NCBI GenBank assembly: GCA_045538175.1
Contig: JAZSQZ010000052.1
Location: forward strand, 1 to 51,934
Reading direction: 5' to 3'
DNA length: 51,934 bases
Origin: JAZSQZ01 sp045538175
GTDB lineage: Bacteria > Bacillota > Clostridia > Christensenellales > UBA1242
Under the pieces are notes generated by a model, which was given only the letters and a program-made list of their open reading frames with translations, was not told the DNA's origin and searched no databases. The stretch's first letter is position 1; each line of letters opens with the position of its first letter. Shown here piece by piece: positions 16,639-24,194 of the stretch. Made by a program: the position numbers and the translations under genes.

Positions 16639-17910
16639 TTATGCTGGTTGTTGCTCTAGATTTACTGTGCTTTGCTCTTCTTTTTCTTGCAAGACTTCAA
16701 ACTCTTTTCGAATTTTTCTTTGCTTATACATAACTATGTATTTTAAAGGACACAAAACCATAAATCCTACAAGCAAGATTTTAAACACAATTAAACTTGC
16801 AACAAAACCCATAAGCAACATAACAAAGTAGGCTGCAACTCTACTTACACAAGTGATAACTTCAATTGATAATTGATGCTCTGCAATATACTCTCTTTTA
16901 CCGATATGTTTTATGATTGCATCTCTTTCGCTACTGCCGAAGTAATCTGAAAAATAAATTGCAACCGTTAAAAAGAAGTTAAACACGATAAGTGTGATTT
17001 CGTTTAACCAAAACACCATAAACAAACTTGAAGCGAGTGGCAAAAAGCCGATTATAAGATATATCGCAAGTTTGTTGGTTTTAGGGTTGTTGTCAAACAC
17101 ACGAAATAGCATAAGCAAGCCCATTGTCACAAGTGAAGATATTGATGTAAAAAGCCCTAAACCAAAATTTGTTTTATAGGCAAATAAAATTAAAACCGTC
17201 AAAAGCAACTTATATGTGTTTTTGATACCTGATAAAATTGCGTTGATGTATGTATACTTTATTTTGCTGCTTGCAACCTTGTCTTCTTTTAGTGCTCTAT
17301 AATAATTCAACAATTGAAGTTTTGCACCCTTTCTTTTGTGACTTATTATAAAGAAAGAAATTACAAGTTGTATTGCAGTAATTATTGACATATAAATTGA
17401 GATGTTTGCAAAACTTGAACTATCAATCAAAAACCCTAAAAGTGTAGGCACGACGACCTTGATTGTGTTTACACCCATAACAGTTAAGATATTATATTTT
17501 TTGATAGACTTCCTGCTTGCAAACTCGTTTTTCATAACGAAGTAACTTGCGTAATATAACGCATTTGATATTCCACAAATTGAACCAACCAAAATTATCC
17601 AACTTGAAATTACTTCGGCTAAAAATACTAAACTTATAATAAGACCTAAATTTAGGACAATACCAAGTTGTAAAAATATTGTGCGATTGCTTCTTTTTAC
17701 AAAGAAACTGATGAAGAAATAAAACACTGCATAGCATACATATTGTGCGATATAAAAAATTGCAGAGTTAAAAAGCCCCTCACTTAAAACATTTTCTGCT
17801 GTAATGCTTATAATGTGAGAAGTTAAGAATGTGTTGGTAAAAAGTTCCATTACACCTCTAAACAAATGGATAGAAAACAAACACTTTTGGTTTCTATTCA
17901 ACTTTGCCAT
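16639..17910 (-). CDS. MFS-type transporter
   Basis: The protein (423 residues from the ATG I choose) is almost entirely hydrophobic with about 12 membrane segments, in two halves separated by a basic cytosolic loop near residues 190-215 (KRKGAKLQLLNYYRAL). This is the major facilitator layout; the substrate is unknown. The C-terminal tail is charged and cytosolic. ATG at 17908-17910 stands 8 nt behind GGGGG; an in-frame TTG two codons upstream would sit too close to the SD. A 53-codon ORF and an intercistronic hairpin precede it on the same strand, so it may be the second gene of a regulated unit. Confidence 0.78.
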   Translation of the reverse strand: MAKLNRNQKCLFSIHLFRGVMELFTNTFLTSHIISITAENVLSEGLFNSAIFYIAQYVCYAVFYFFISFFVKRSNRTIFLQLGIVLNLGLIISLVFLAEVISSWIILVGSICGISNALYYASYFVMKNEFASRKSIKKYNILTVMGVNTIKVVVPTLLGFLIDSSSFANISIYMSIITAIQLVISFFIISHKRKGAKLQLLNYYRALKEDKVASSKIKYTYINAILSGIKNTYKLLLTVLILFAYKTNFGLGLFTSISSLVTMGLLMLFRVFDNNPKTNKLAIYLIIGFLPLASSLFMVFWLNEITLIVFNFFLTVAIYFSDYFGSSERDAIIKHIGKREYIAEHQLSIEVITCVSRVAAYFVMLLMGFVASLIVFKILLVGFMVLCPLKYIVMYKQRKIRKEFEVLQEKEEQSTVNLEQQPA

Positions 17911-17942
17911 AACCAAAACCCCCTTTTATATTAAGTTCCTGT

Positions 17943-17978
17943 GGGGTTTTGTATATAAAAAAACTACACAAAAACCCC
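17943..17978 (-). promoter_or_regulatory. intercistronic hairpin between small ORF and MFS gene
   Basis: GGGGTTTT and AAAACCCC arms with flanking partial pairing (GTAT/TAC-AC) form a G+C-capped hairpin right after the stop of the 53-codon ORF and 32 nt before the MFS start. There is no T run after it on the minus strand, so an attenuator, a processing site or a translation-control hairpin is more likely than a simple terminator. Confidence 0.5.
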
Positions 17979-17979
17979 G

Positions 17980-18141
17980 TTAAATAGTGGGTTTAGGTGT
18001 AGATAAAAATTGTTCAAAATTATCTGCTTTTATGATAAAGTTTTTAAAAAAATCAATAATTGGGAAAAGGGCAAAAAACAAGTTTAGAGCAAAGACAAAA
18101 ATTACTATTCTTACATTTAAAATTGCTAGAATATTTGCCAC
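17980..18141 (-). CDS. 53-residue hydrophobic small protein
   Basis: On the minus strand a GTG at 18139-18141 stands 7 nt behind a strong AAGGGGG site and opens a 53-codon frame ending in TAA at 17980. The peptide starts with MANILAILN, has a hydrophobic stretch (about residues 4-31) that could span the membrane once, and ends in a polar tail. A promoter lies 30-60 nt upstream. It precedes the MFS transporter gene on the same strand with only a hairpin in between. It may be a small membrane subunit, or a leader peptide controlling the transporter. No homologue is recognised; evidence is the SD, the promoter and the operon position. Confidence 0.55.
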   Translation of the reverse strand: MANILAILNVRIVIFVFALNLFFALFPIIDFFKNFIIKADNFEQFLSTPKPTI

Positions 18142-18172
18142 TCTTTTACCCCCTTTTTTCTTCCCTATTTTT

Positions 18173-18200
18173 ATAATATCAAATGTTTTCTATTTTTCAA
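18173..18200 (-). promoter_or_regulatory. promoter of the small ORF-MFS unit
   Basis: On the minus strand TTGAAA (18200-18195), 16 nt, TATTAT (18178-18173). Confidence 0.6.
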
Positions 18201-18269
18201 GGGGATTTTATATGATTTTATTTTTTTGTTTATTTTGACATATCAAAAATTGTTAATTTGCCTTTCTGC

Positions 18270-18298
18270 TTGACATAAAACCACTAATTTTATATAAA
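18270..18298 (+). promoter_or_regulatory. promoter of the IMPase-like gene
   Basis: TTGACA (18270-18275), 17 nt, TATAAA (18293-18298); divergent from the promoter at 18173-18200. Confidence 0.8.
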
Positions 18299-18315
18299 AT
18301 AAACAGGAGTTTTAT

Positions 18316-19071
18316 ATGACAGACGATTTAAAGTTTTTGATTGATATAGTAAAAGAATCTTCTACACTTATAAATAAAGATTTTAAGATAAAAGCAAAAG
18401 ACAACAACAACGACCTTATCACAAATCTTGACACAACAATCGAAAAATTTTTGATAAATAAAATCAACGAAAAATATCCAGATTTTAAAATTATAAGTGA
18501 AGAGTTTAATAAAGACACAAAAAAGTGTGAGAACTATTTTACAATCGACCCAATTGATGGCACAATCAACTTCGCACACGGTCTTCCACTATGGGGCATT
18601 CAAGTGGCAATGGTAAAAAACTTTGAAACAGTCGCTTCGGTAATTTTTTTACCAGAACTTAACAACATTTTTTATGCAGACAAAACAGGCGCATACAAAG
18701 ATGGCAAAATTTTAGACCTAACAAAAAAAGAACAATCAACACTTCTTATAGATTATATTTACCTTAAAAACGAACAAAAGTTTTGTGACGAACTTACAAA
18801 AAATGTTCCACCAGAACTTAAAGGAAGAACTTTTAGAAAGTTTTATTGTGCTGCAACAGTTTTTTCTTGGATTGCAGAAGGAAAACTTTCAGGATATGTC
18901 TTTACAAGTGATAAAGCGTGGGATTATACCCCAGGTATGTATCTTGTAAAACAAGCAGGTGGCAACATCAAAGAACTTGTATTTAATAATAAAACATATT
19001 GGCTTGCAGCACACAACAAAGAAACCTTGGAAAATCTAGTTTCTGCAATAAAAAACTCTCAAGGGGATTAA
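18316..19071 (+). CDS. inositol monophosphatase family protein
   Basis: The 251-residue protein shows the metal-binding signatures of the family: a SEE-type EEF segment (about 56-58), DPIDGTINFAHG (about 78-89) and a C-terminal WDYTPG, where the family usually has WD-x-A-A-G; the metal-ligand Asp is kept. Such enzymes hydrolyse sugar or inositol monophosphates, or 3'-phosphoadenosine nucleotides, using Mg2+. The substrate here is not evident. It has a consensus promoter, an SD (AGGAG), and is followed 2 nt later by a small gene that is probably cotranslated. Confidence 0.87.
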   Translation: MTDDLKFLIDIVKESSTLINKDFKIKAKDNNNDLITNLDTTIEKFLINKINEKYPDFKIISEEFNKDTKKCENYFTIDPIDGTINFAHGLPLWGIQVAMVKNFETVASVIFLPELNNIFYADKTGAYKDGKILDLTKKEQSTLLIDYIYLKNEQKFCDELTKNVPPELKGRTFRKFYCAATVFSWIAEGKLSGYVFTSDKAWDYTPGMYLVKQAGGNIKELVFNNKTYWLAAHNKETLENLVSAIKNSQGD

Positions 19072-19073
19072 AT

Positions 19074-19355
19074 ATGGAAACAGAAAAAACAAGGTATAAA
19101 AAGATGTTTAATATCGTAAGAGAAGAATTAAATCATATTGACCCATTAGGTGTGATAGACGATAACGAAAACCTAAAAGACGAATACGACCTAGAAAACC
19201 AAGAAATTTTGACACTTATAAATAACTACAAAGACCATAAAGAATTTGCCAAAAAAATTTGTGAGATTTTTACAAAGTCCACCAATATGCAATTCTTAGA
19301 AGCTGAGTTTTTTGAGTGTGCAAAAAACATTTTAGATAAAACAAAAGATTTATAA
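19074..19355 (+). CDS. small acidic protein, DUF1871-like
   Basis: From ATG 19074 the product is 93 residues. I chose this start because AAGGGG at 19061-19066 is well placed and the IMPase stop ends at 19071. The sequence HIDPLGVI...DEYDLENQEI resembles small proteins of the DUF1871 kind, in which an I-x-x-x-DP(L/M)G segment precedes a DEYD motif; I cannot confirm the family without a search. It is highly charged and helical, with no membrane segment. It shares the transcript of the IMPase-like gene and ends at a bidirectional terminator. Confidence 0.65.
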   Translation: METEKTRYKKMFNIVREELNHIDPLGVIDDNENLKDEYDLENQEILTLINNYKDHKEFAKKICEIFTKSTNMQFLEAEFFECAKNILDKTKDL

Positions 19356-19360
19356 AAATA

Positions 19361-19392
19361 AAAACGAAAGTGTTTTCACTTTCGTTTTTTTC
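19361..19392. terminator. bidirectional terminator
   Basis: A perfect 12-bp stem (AAAACGAAAGTG with its complement) and TTTT loop, between the convergent small acidic gene and the TSCPD gene. Confidence 0.92.
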
Positions 19393-19647
19393 TTAGTTTT
19401 GTTTGTTGTATGCTTCTCTTACAGCTCTTGCAAGTTGGTCTGCACAAGATGTTTCTCTTCTGCCACAAGTGTTACCACTCAACTTTTCTACAATATAATC
19501 AACTGTTTGTCCTTCAACAAGTTTTGAAACTGCTTTTAGGTTCCCGTTGCAACCACCAACAAAGGATACATTTGTAATTATGTCGCCATTTATATCAAAA
19601 GAAATTTCCATTGAGCAAACACCTTGTGTTTTATATGTGTATCTCAT
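19393..19647 (-). CDS. TSCPD-domain protein (TIGR03905 type)
   Basis: The 84-residue protein matches the small stand-alone TSCPD family: KTQGVCSMEISFDI at the start, FVGGCNGNLKAVSKLVEG in the middle and TCGRRETSCADQLA near the end. The domain also occurs at the C-terminus of some ribonucleotide reductases and is thought to bind metal through its conserved cysteines. Its own role is not established. It is encoded 10 nt downstream of ktrA, with an SD (AAGGAG), so it probably belongs to the potassium uptake operon transcript without an obvious functional link. Confidence 0.88.
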   Translation of the reverse strand: MRYTYKTQGVCSMEISFDINGDIITNVSFVGGCNGNLKAVSKLVEGQTVDYIVEKLSGNTCGRRETSCADQLARAVREAYNKQN

Positions 19648-19657
19648 TTTTTACTCC

Positions 19658-20389
19658 TTATTCTGATTCTAATGCGTCTTGAAGTGAATGAGTAACATCA
19701 AGGACTTCACTTGTTTTGTTGCTAAGGTTTTCAATTTTCTTGATGTCGCCCGAAACTATCAACAAATCTCCTTTGAGAAATTGTGTTTCAGGTTCAGGAG
19801 AAATAACTTCTTTTTCCCTTTTTATAAAAATAACAGAGATTTTGTGTTTCTTACGAATATCAATTTCTTTAATAGTTTTATCACACCAGCCATCAGGAAC
19901 AGGAATTTCAACAATTTTATAATTGTCTGTCAAACTCATAATCTCATTCATGCTAGGATTGTCAAGCATACTTGCGACCTTTTTTCCCATATAAACTTCT
20001 GGAAAGACAACCATATCAGCACCGATTCTTTCTAAAACTTTTTTATGTTGGTCATTTTGTGCCTTTGCAACAACATACTTAACACCTAAATCTTTACAAA
20101 TAAGTGTTGTCAAAATACTTGATTGAAGATTGTGTCCGATACAAATAATAACACAGTCAAAATTTCTTACCCCCAAAGAGTGAAGAACATCTGTTGATGT
20201 TGCATCAGCAACAACAGCAGCAGAAGCAATACCTTCCATTTTTTTTACTTCTTCTGGATTTGTATCCACAACTAAAACTTCATTCCCTAATTCTATTAAG
20301 TTTGTTGCAACAACTTTTCCAAATTTTCCAAGACCAATAACAACAAACTGTGACATTTTTTTGTCAATTTTTTTAATTTCTTCTCCCAT
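19658..20389 (-). CDS. ktrA: KtrA/TrkA-type K+ uptake regulatory subunit
   Basis: This 243-residue cytosolic protein has an RCK N-domain with the Rossmann motif VIGLGKFGKVVATNL (about 17-31) and an acidic Asp at the end of the second strand (VVDTNPEE), followed by a TrkA_C domain from about residue 160. It gates the membrane subunit in response to nucleotides. The length with a single RCK unit fits KtrA better than the duplicated Gram-negative TrkA. It lies 12 nt downstream of ktrB in the same operon, with a good SD (AGGAG). Confidence 0.9.
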   Translation of the reverse strand: MGEEIKKIDKKMSQFVVIGLGKFGKVVATNLIELGNEVLVVDTNPEEVKKMEGIASAAVVADATSTDVLHSLGVRNFDCVIICIGHNLQSSILTTLICKDLGVKYVVAKAQNDQHKKVLERIGADMVVFPEVYMGKKVASMLDNPSMNEIMSLTDNYKIVEIPVPDGWCDKTIKEIDIRKKHKISVIFIKREKEVISPEPETQFLKGDLLIVSGDIKKIENLSNKTSEVLDVTHSLQDALESE

Positions 20390-20401
20390 AATATTCTCCT
20401 A

Positions 20402-21757
20402 TTAACCTATCATCAATTTTGAATCTGGATATTCTATGTCTTGATTTATGCTTGGTTTTCTATTTGCCAAAGCCAAAGACAATGTAATAACGCCTACACG
20501 TCCAGCAAACATTAGTATCGCAAGCACAATTTTACTTCCTGTGCACAATAATGGGGTGATACCCAAACTTAAACCAACGGTTGAAATTGCCGAGATTGTT
20601 TCAAATATTGCTTGTGAAATATTAACTGCACCACCTTCAAAAGCACATACCAAGAAGGTTGATATTACCAAAAGTCCAATAGCAGAAAAAACAACTCTTA
20701 ATGATTTTTTAATCATTTTGGTATTGATTTTTCTCTTGCAAAAGGAAATATTCCCTTGTGCATTTTCTCTTTTAAATATCGTAACAAGTAATATCAAAAT
20801 CGTTGTGGTTTTTACGCCACCAGCAGTTGAGGCAGGGTTACCACCAATAAACATAAGTATATCTGTAATAAGTATGCTTCCTTGCGACAACTTAGACGTA
20901 TCAAAAGTTGCAAAACCGGCAGTCCTTGGTGTTACACTTTGAAACAAACAGTTTACTATCTTATCAAAAACACTTAAATTGCCTATTGTTTCAGGGTTGT
21001 TCCATTCTAAAAGTCCAAATATAAGTGCCCCACCAAAAACAAGTATTGCAGTTATTATAAGAACAACTTTTGAATGGAAAGACAATGCTTTACCTTTAAA
21101 TTTTTTGCCAATATCAAAGACAACTATAAATCCAATGCCACCTGTAATTACAAGCAACATAATAGGAATCAATATCAATGGCTTATTTGCAAATGTTGCA
21201 ATACTTGCAAATTCAGAACCTATAACGCCAATATTGTCAAAGCCAGCATTACAAAATGCAGAAATAGAAGTGAATAGCGCTTTAAATATGCCATCACCCC
21301 ATCCGTATAATCCTACAAAAGAAGGTAGCAACATAGCAAAACCTGCAAACTCAGTTGCAAAAACCAAAATTATAATATTCCTTACTAACTTAACTATGCC
21401 CTGTAAATTTTCTTGATTTAAACTTTCTTGAATAGTGATTCTTTCAGATAATGTTATTCTTTTGCCTATAAGGAAAAAAAATAAAGCCGTTATTGTAATA
21501 AAACCTAAACCACCTATTTGTATTAACACCAAAATAACGATTTGCCCAAACAAAGAAAAATGAACTGCCGTATCAACAACTACAAGTCCTGTAACACAGA
21601 CTGCACTTGTGCTCGTAAACAAACCATCAATGAAAGGAAGCCATTGTCCGTTTTGCGAAGAAATGGGCAAACACAATAAAAGTGTTCCAACTGCAATAAC
21701 AGAAAAGAAACCTATTGCAATTTGTGCTGCTGGATTTAATTTTTTATTTTTACTCAT
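20402..21757 (-). CDS. ktrB: KtrB/TrkH-type K+ transporter membrane subunit
   Basis: From ATG 21757 the protein has 451 residues and about eight to ten membrane segments with four pore-like loops; TSTSAVCVTGL, SAFCNAGFDNIG, SVTPRTAGFAT and a final SAISTVGLSLG are the expected selectivity-filter repeats. It forms the K+ (and possibly Na+) conducting channel with KtrA. An in-frame TTG at 21793 was rejected because it would lie inside the promoter. There is no SD: the -10 box ends seven bases before the ATG, so the mRNA is probably leaderless. Confidence 0.92.
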   Translation of the reverse strand: MSKNKKLNPAAQIAIGFFSVIAVGTLLLCLPISSQNGQWLPFIDGLFTSTSAVCVTGLVVVDTAVHFSLFGQIVILVLIQIGGLGFITITALFFFLIGKRITLSERITIQESLNQENLQGIVKLVRNIIILVFATEFAGFAMLLPSFVGLYGWGDGIFKALFTSISAFCNAGFDNIGVIGSEFASIATFANKPLILIPIMLLVITGGIGFIVVFDIGKKFKGKALSFHSKVVLIITAILVFGGALIFGLLEWNNPETIGNLSVFDKIVNCLFQSVTPRTAGFATFDTSKLSQGSILITDILMFIGGNPASTAGGVKTTTILILLVTIFKRENAQGNISFCKRKINTKMIKKSLRVVFSAIGLLVISTFLVCAFEGGAVNISQAIFETISAISTVGLSLGITPLLCTGSKIVLAILMFAGRVGVITLSLALANRKPSINQDIEYPDSKLMIG

Positions 21758-21764
21758 GTACAAT

Positions 21765-21793
21765 ATTATACTATAATTTTTCTCTTTTTTCAA
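21765..21793 (-). promoter_or_regulatory. ktrB promoter predicting a leaderless mRNA
   Basis: On the minus strand TTGAAA (21793-21788), exactly 17 nt, TATAAT (21770-21765), then 7 nt to the ATG. The start of transcription should coincide with the A of ATG. Confidence 0.8.
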
Positions 21794-21831
21794 ATAAATA
21801 TCGTCATACGGCTATTAAAAGTATAAATAAT

Positions 21832-21860
21832 TTGACAAAGAATATCAGTTTTGATATATT
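21832..21860 (+). promoter_or_regulatory. promoter of the DUF1097-like gene
   Basis: TTGACA (21832-21837), 17 nt, TATATT (21855-21860). It is divergent from the ktrB promoter, whose -35 box lies about 40 bp away. Confidence 0.85.
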
Positions 21861-21880
21861 CAAAACGCAAGGAGGAAATT

Positions 21881-22513
21881 ATGAAGGTTTTTTATAAATA
21901 TTTTGCATTCCCACTCATTACTGCTGTTATTGCAAGTTGCTTGTACCTTGCAGACTGCATTTTTGCTGGCCTTTTTGTTGAAGGTGCATCATTTTTATGG
22001 GTTGCTTTTATCAATTGGACAGTTTTTTATGGTGCAACAATCAGTGAAAGAATTAGGGGACTTATAGGTCTTGTTATCGGTTTTGGTGTTGCAATTATTA
22101 TGATGCTTATAACCGGCTCTTTTACCCTAAACGTCTGGACAATAAGTATTAGTTGTATGCTTGGAATTTTTGTTATGAATTTCTTCGTAATGCAACTTGA
22201 CCATACAAAGAAAATTTGGACAAATTCTATCACAGGTGTCTTTACAGCAATCTCACTTGTATTTAGTGGTTATGGCATTGGCTTATCACCACTTGCAAGT
22301 GTAAGTGAAGCATTTTTAATGTTAGGTATCTTAGTTGTTTACGCAATACTCGGTATGATTTGTGGTTTCTGCTCAATTACATTTTCAGCAAAGGTTAAGA
22401 AAAAACTTGAAAAACTAGAAGGCAAAACCGAAGAAACACCAAAAGAAAATGAAACAAAAGAAGAAGTTGTTGAAGAAAAAGAAAAGAAAACAACAAAAAA
22501 AGTGGCAAAATAA
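21881..22513 (+). CDS. DUF1097-like membrane protein with charged tail
   Basis: From ATG 21881, which follows AAGGAGG, the protein has 210 residues. About five to six membrane segments in the first 165 residues and the general pattern resemble the DUF1097 family (E. coli YcdZ type), a small inner-membrane family of unknown function. The last 40 residues form a repetitive Lys/Glu/Thr-rich cytosolic tail. Transcribed divergently from ktrB; a functional link to ion transport is possible but unproven. Confidence 0.72.
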   Translation: MKVFYKYFAFPLITAVIASCLYLADCIFAGLFVEGASFLWVAFINWTVFYGATISERIRGLIGLVIGFGVAIIMMLITGSFTLNVWTISISCMLGIFVMNFFVMQLDHTKKIWTNSITGVFTAISLVFSGYGIGLSPLASVSEAFLMLGILVVYAILGMICGFCSITFSAKVKKKLEKLEGKTEETPKENETKEEVVEEKEKKTTKKVAK

Positions 22514-22523
22514 AACTAATAAC

Positions 22524-22557
22524 AAAAAAGAATTAGGAAATTCCTAATTCTTTTTTT
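22524..22557. terminator. bidirectional terminator
   Basis: A 15-bp perfect stem (AAAAAAGAATTAGGA and its complement) with a 3-nt loop between the convergent DUF1097-like and degV genes. Confidence 0.92.
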
Positions 22558-22567
22558 ATTTATAAAA

Positions 22568-23395
22568 TTATACGTTTGCTTTTTCTACAAAGATAAATCC
22601 AAAAGCATTTGGTCCCCAATGGCTTGCAATTGCAAGGTCGAGGTTGTCTTTTACGTCTAACAATTTTTTATGTTTTTCTTCCATATTAGAAATTAAGTCA
22701 TCTAGGTTTTTGTCGTTAAATGTAAATGATGGTATGATTTTGTGATTTTCGTCACATTTGGCAAGTGAAGCAACAATACTTTTAATTGCTTTTGCAAGTC
22801 CAATTGCTTTTTGGCAAACAACAACAAAACCATCTTTAAAAGAAATAATAGGTTTTATTTTTAACAAACTTCCAACAATATAACTTACCTTGCTTAACCT
22901 TCCACCCCTATGTAAGTACTCAAGTGTTTCAGGCACAGCCATAATTTTAATTCTTGGGATAAGTTCGTCTACTTTCTTTAAAACTTCTTCAATAGGCAAA
23001 TCTTTATTTCTGTTGATTTCGTCAACAATAAGTCTTATTCCACCGACTGCAGACTTTGTGTCTACCACGTGAACTTTACTTTCTTTTTCGAACATTGTTC
23101 TTAACATATTATATGTGCCAGAAATTTTTGAAGAAATAGGCAAAATAATAACATCATAACCCTTGTTAACATATTCCATAACTTTTTCTTCAGTTTCTAG
23201 CATTGATGGTAATGAAGTCTTTGGGAAAATCTTTTCGTTTATTAACATATCATAAAATTTGTCAACTTCAAGATCAATCCCATCTAAATATTCTTTATCC
23301 TTCATCAAAACCTTAAGTGGTAGAATTTCTACATCATATCTTTCTTTTTCACTTTGTTTTATACTGCTACCAGAATCAACAAAAACCTTAATCAT
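22568..23395 (-). CDS. DegV family fatty-acid-binding protein
   Basis: The 275-residue protein shows the DegV layout: a start VDSGSS (residues 6-11), the KTSLPS segment (about 59-64), ISSKISGTYN (about 86-95), VVDTKSAVGG and the ETLEYLHRGGRLSK signature. DegV/FakB proteins bind a fatty acid in the cytosol, and FakB proteins present it to the kinase FakA; no fakA gene is visible here. The C-terminal IASHWGPNAFGF replaces the more usual IGAHVGPG. An SD (AGGAG) precedes the ATG. Its promoter lies within the 3' end of the degV remnant upstream. Confidence 0.9.
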   Translation of the reverse strand: MIKVFVDSGSSIKQSEKERYDVEILPLKVLMKDKEYLDGIDLEVDKFYDMLINEKIFPKTSLPSMLETEEKVMEYVNKGYDVIILPISSKISGTYNMLRTMFEKESKVHVVDTKSAVGGIRLIVDEINRNKDLPIEEVLKKVDELIPRIKIMAVPETLEYLHRGGRLSKVSYIVGSLLKIKPIISFKDGFVVVCQKAIGLAKAIKSIVASLAKCDENHKIIPSFTFNDKNLDDLISNMEEKHKKLLDVKDNLDLAIASHWGPNAFGFIFVEKANV

Positions 23396-23436
23396 TTTAA
23401 ACTCCTATTTGTTATCTATCATAAAAAATCAACTAT

Positions 23437-23465
23437 ATTTTAAACTAATATTTACTTTTTGTCAA
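23437..23465 (-). promoter_or_regulatory. promoter of intact degV inside the degV remnant
   Basis: On the minus strand TTGACA (23465-23460), 17 nt, TAAAAT (23442-23437). The -35 box overlaps the last codons of the degV remnant (Phe-Asp-Lys-Lys-stop). Confidence 0.85.
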
Positions 23466-23620
23466 AGAAAGCAATACCAATTGTGCCGGGTCCAACGTGT
23501 GCACCTATTGTACAACCCATTTGCCTTTCCAAAGACGTTAGGTAAAAAACCAATTCCTAAACTTTCTGCTTCTGCTTTTGATATGTCGGTTGTAGAATCA
23601 ACCAACAATTTTGCTTTCAT
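23452..23620 (-). pseudogene. degV remnant with large internal deletion and frameshift
   Basis: The first 27 codons from ATG 23620 encode a typical DegV start (MKAKLLVDSTTDISKAEAES, then LGIGFLP). After about six further codons the sense jumps to another frame that encodes the typical DegV end: MGCTIGAHVGPG followed by TIGIAFFDKK and TAA at 23452. Some 220 codons of a normal degV are missing, with a frame change at the junction (about 23535-23550). In the original frame translation runs out of homology and stops at a TGA. The start still overlaps the marR stop as ATGA, so the ancestral marR-degV coupling can be seen. Confidence 0.88.
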
Positions 23621-24072
23621 TTTTTATCTCCATAATCTTCACAAATTTTTTGCAAATTGTTGCAGATTAGATTTAAACTTTCATAAAAAATCTTTCTGTT
23701 TTCTTCACTAAGCCCTATGCTTGCAACATCTACAATCTTATCTATTTTCATTGCGAGTTCTTTTGCAATAACAACGCCTTTTTCTGTTAAGGTAAGAATG
23801 CTTTTATATCTTTTTTCGGCCTTTGATTCGCAAGCTATAAGCCCTTCTTTCTCAAGGTGTACAATCGACCTTGAAATCAAAGCCTTATCGTCTTCACAAA
23901 TATCGCAAATCTCCTTTGCTGTAAGACCATTTTTTGACCTATATAAATAATATAAAACCGATACGTGTGGGCTTTTTAATTTAAACTCACTCATTTCTTC
24001 GGTTTTAATTTTTCTTATTGCCCTACTGCATTTTGATATAAGTAAGGTAAATATTTCAAATCTTTCTTCCAT
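23617..24072 (-). CDS. MarR family transcriptional regulator
   Basis: The 151-residue protein has the MarR winged-helix layout: an N-terminal dimer helix, the helix-turn-helix around GLTAKEICDICEDDKALISRSIVHLEKEGLI (about 49-79) and the wing ending in SILTLTEKG. It would bind palindromic DNA as a dimer. Two matching palindromes flank its own promoter, so negative autoregulation is very likely. It overlaps the degV remnant by 4 bp (ATGA); in an ancestor it probably controlled that degV and hence fatty-acid use, as FabT-type MarR proteins do in other Firmicutes. That last link is inference. Confidence 0.9.
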   Translation of the reverse strand: MEERFEIFTLLISKCSRAIRKIKTEEMSEFKLKSPHVSVLYYLYRSKNGLTAKEICDICEDDKALISRSIVHLEKEGLIACESKAEKRYKSILTLTEKGVVIAKELAMKIDKIVDVASIGLSEENRKIFYESLNLICNNLQKICEDYGDKK

Positions 24073-24081
24073 ATTTCACCA

Positions 24082-24101
24082 CTTGTTGTTTTATCAACAA
24101 G
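24082..24101. promoter_or_regulatory. MarR operator 1 (start site proximal)
   Basis: Perfect palindrome CTTGTTG-N6-CAACAAG covering the predicted transcription start of marR. Confidence 0.8.
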
Positions 24102-24104
24102 CAT

Positions 24105-24133
24105 ATTATATATAGAACTTGTTGTCTTGTCAA
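24105..24133 (-). promoter_or_regulatory. consensus marR promoter
   Basis: On the minus strand TTGACA (24133-24128), 17 nt, TATAAT (24110-24105). The -35 box is part of operator 2. Confidence 0.9.
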
Positions 24134-24139
24134 CAAGTT
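24116..24139. promoter_or_regulatory. MarR operator 2 (over the -35 box)
   Basis: Perfect palindrome AACTTGTTG-N6-CAACAAGTT, same core as operator 1. The centres are 36 bp apart, between three and four helical turns. Confidence 0.82.
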
Positions 24140-24145
24140 TTAAAC

Positions 24146-24176
24146 AAAAAAGAAACAAAATCATTGTTTCTTTTTT
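24146..24176 (-). terminator. terminator of the chromate transporter genes
   Basis: AAAAAAGAAACAA pairs with TTGTTTCTTTTTT around a 5-nt loop, with a T run on the minus strand. Confidence 0.88.
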
Positions 24177-24194
24177 TCATTAAATTTGTAATAT

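Noticed and set aside
17987..18238. Plus-strand frame of 83 codons
   Set aside because: No SD and unnatural composition; the opposite strand carries a better-supported 53-codon gene with SD and promoter.
21758..21793. Upstream TTG start of ktrB
   Set aside because: The codons would lie in the promoter, between the -35 box and the ATG.
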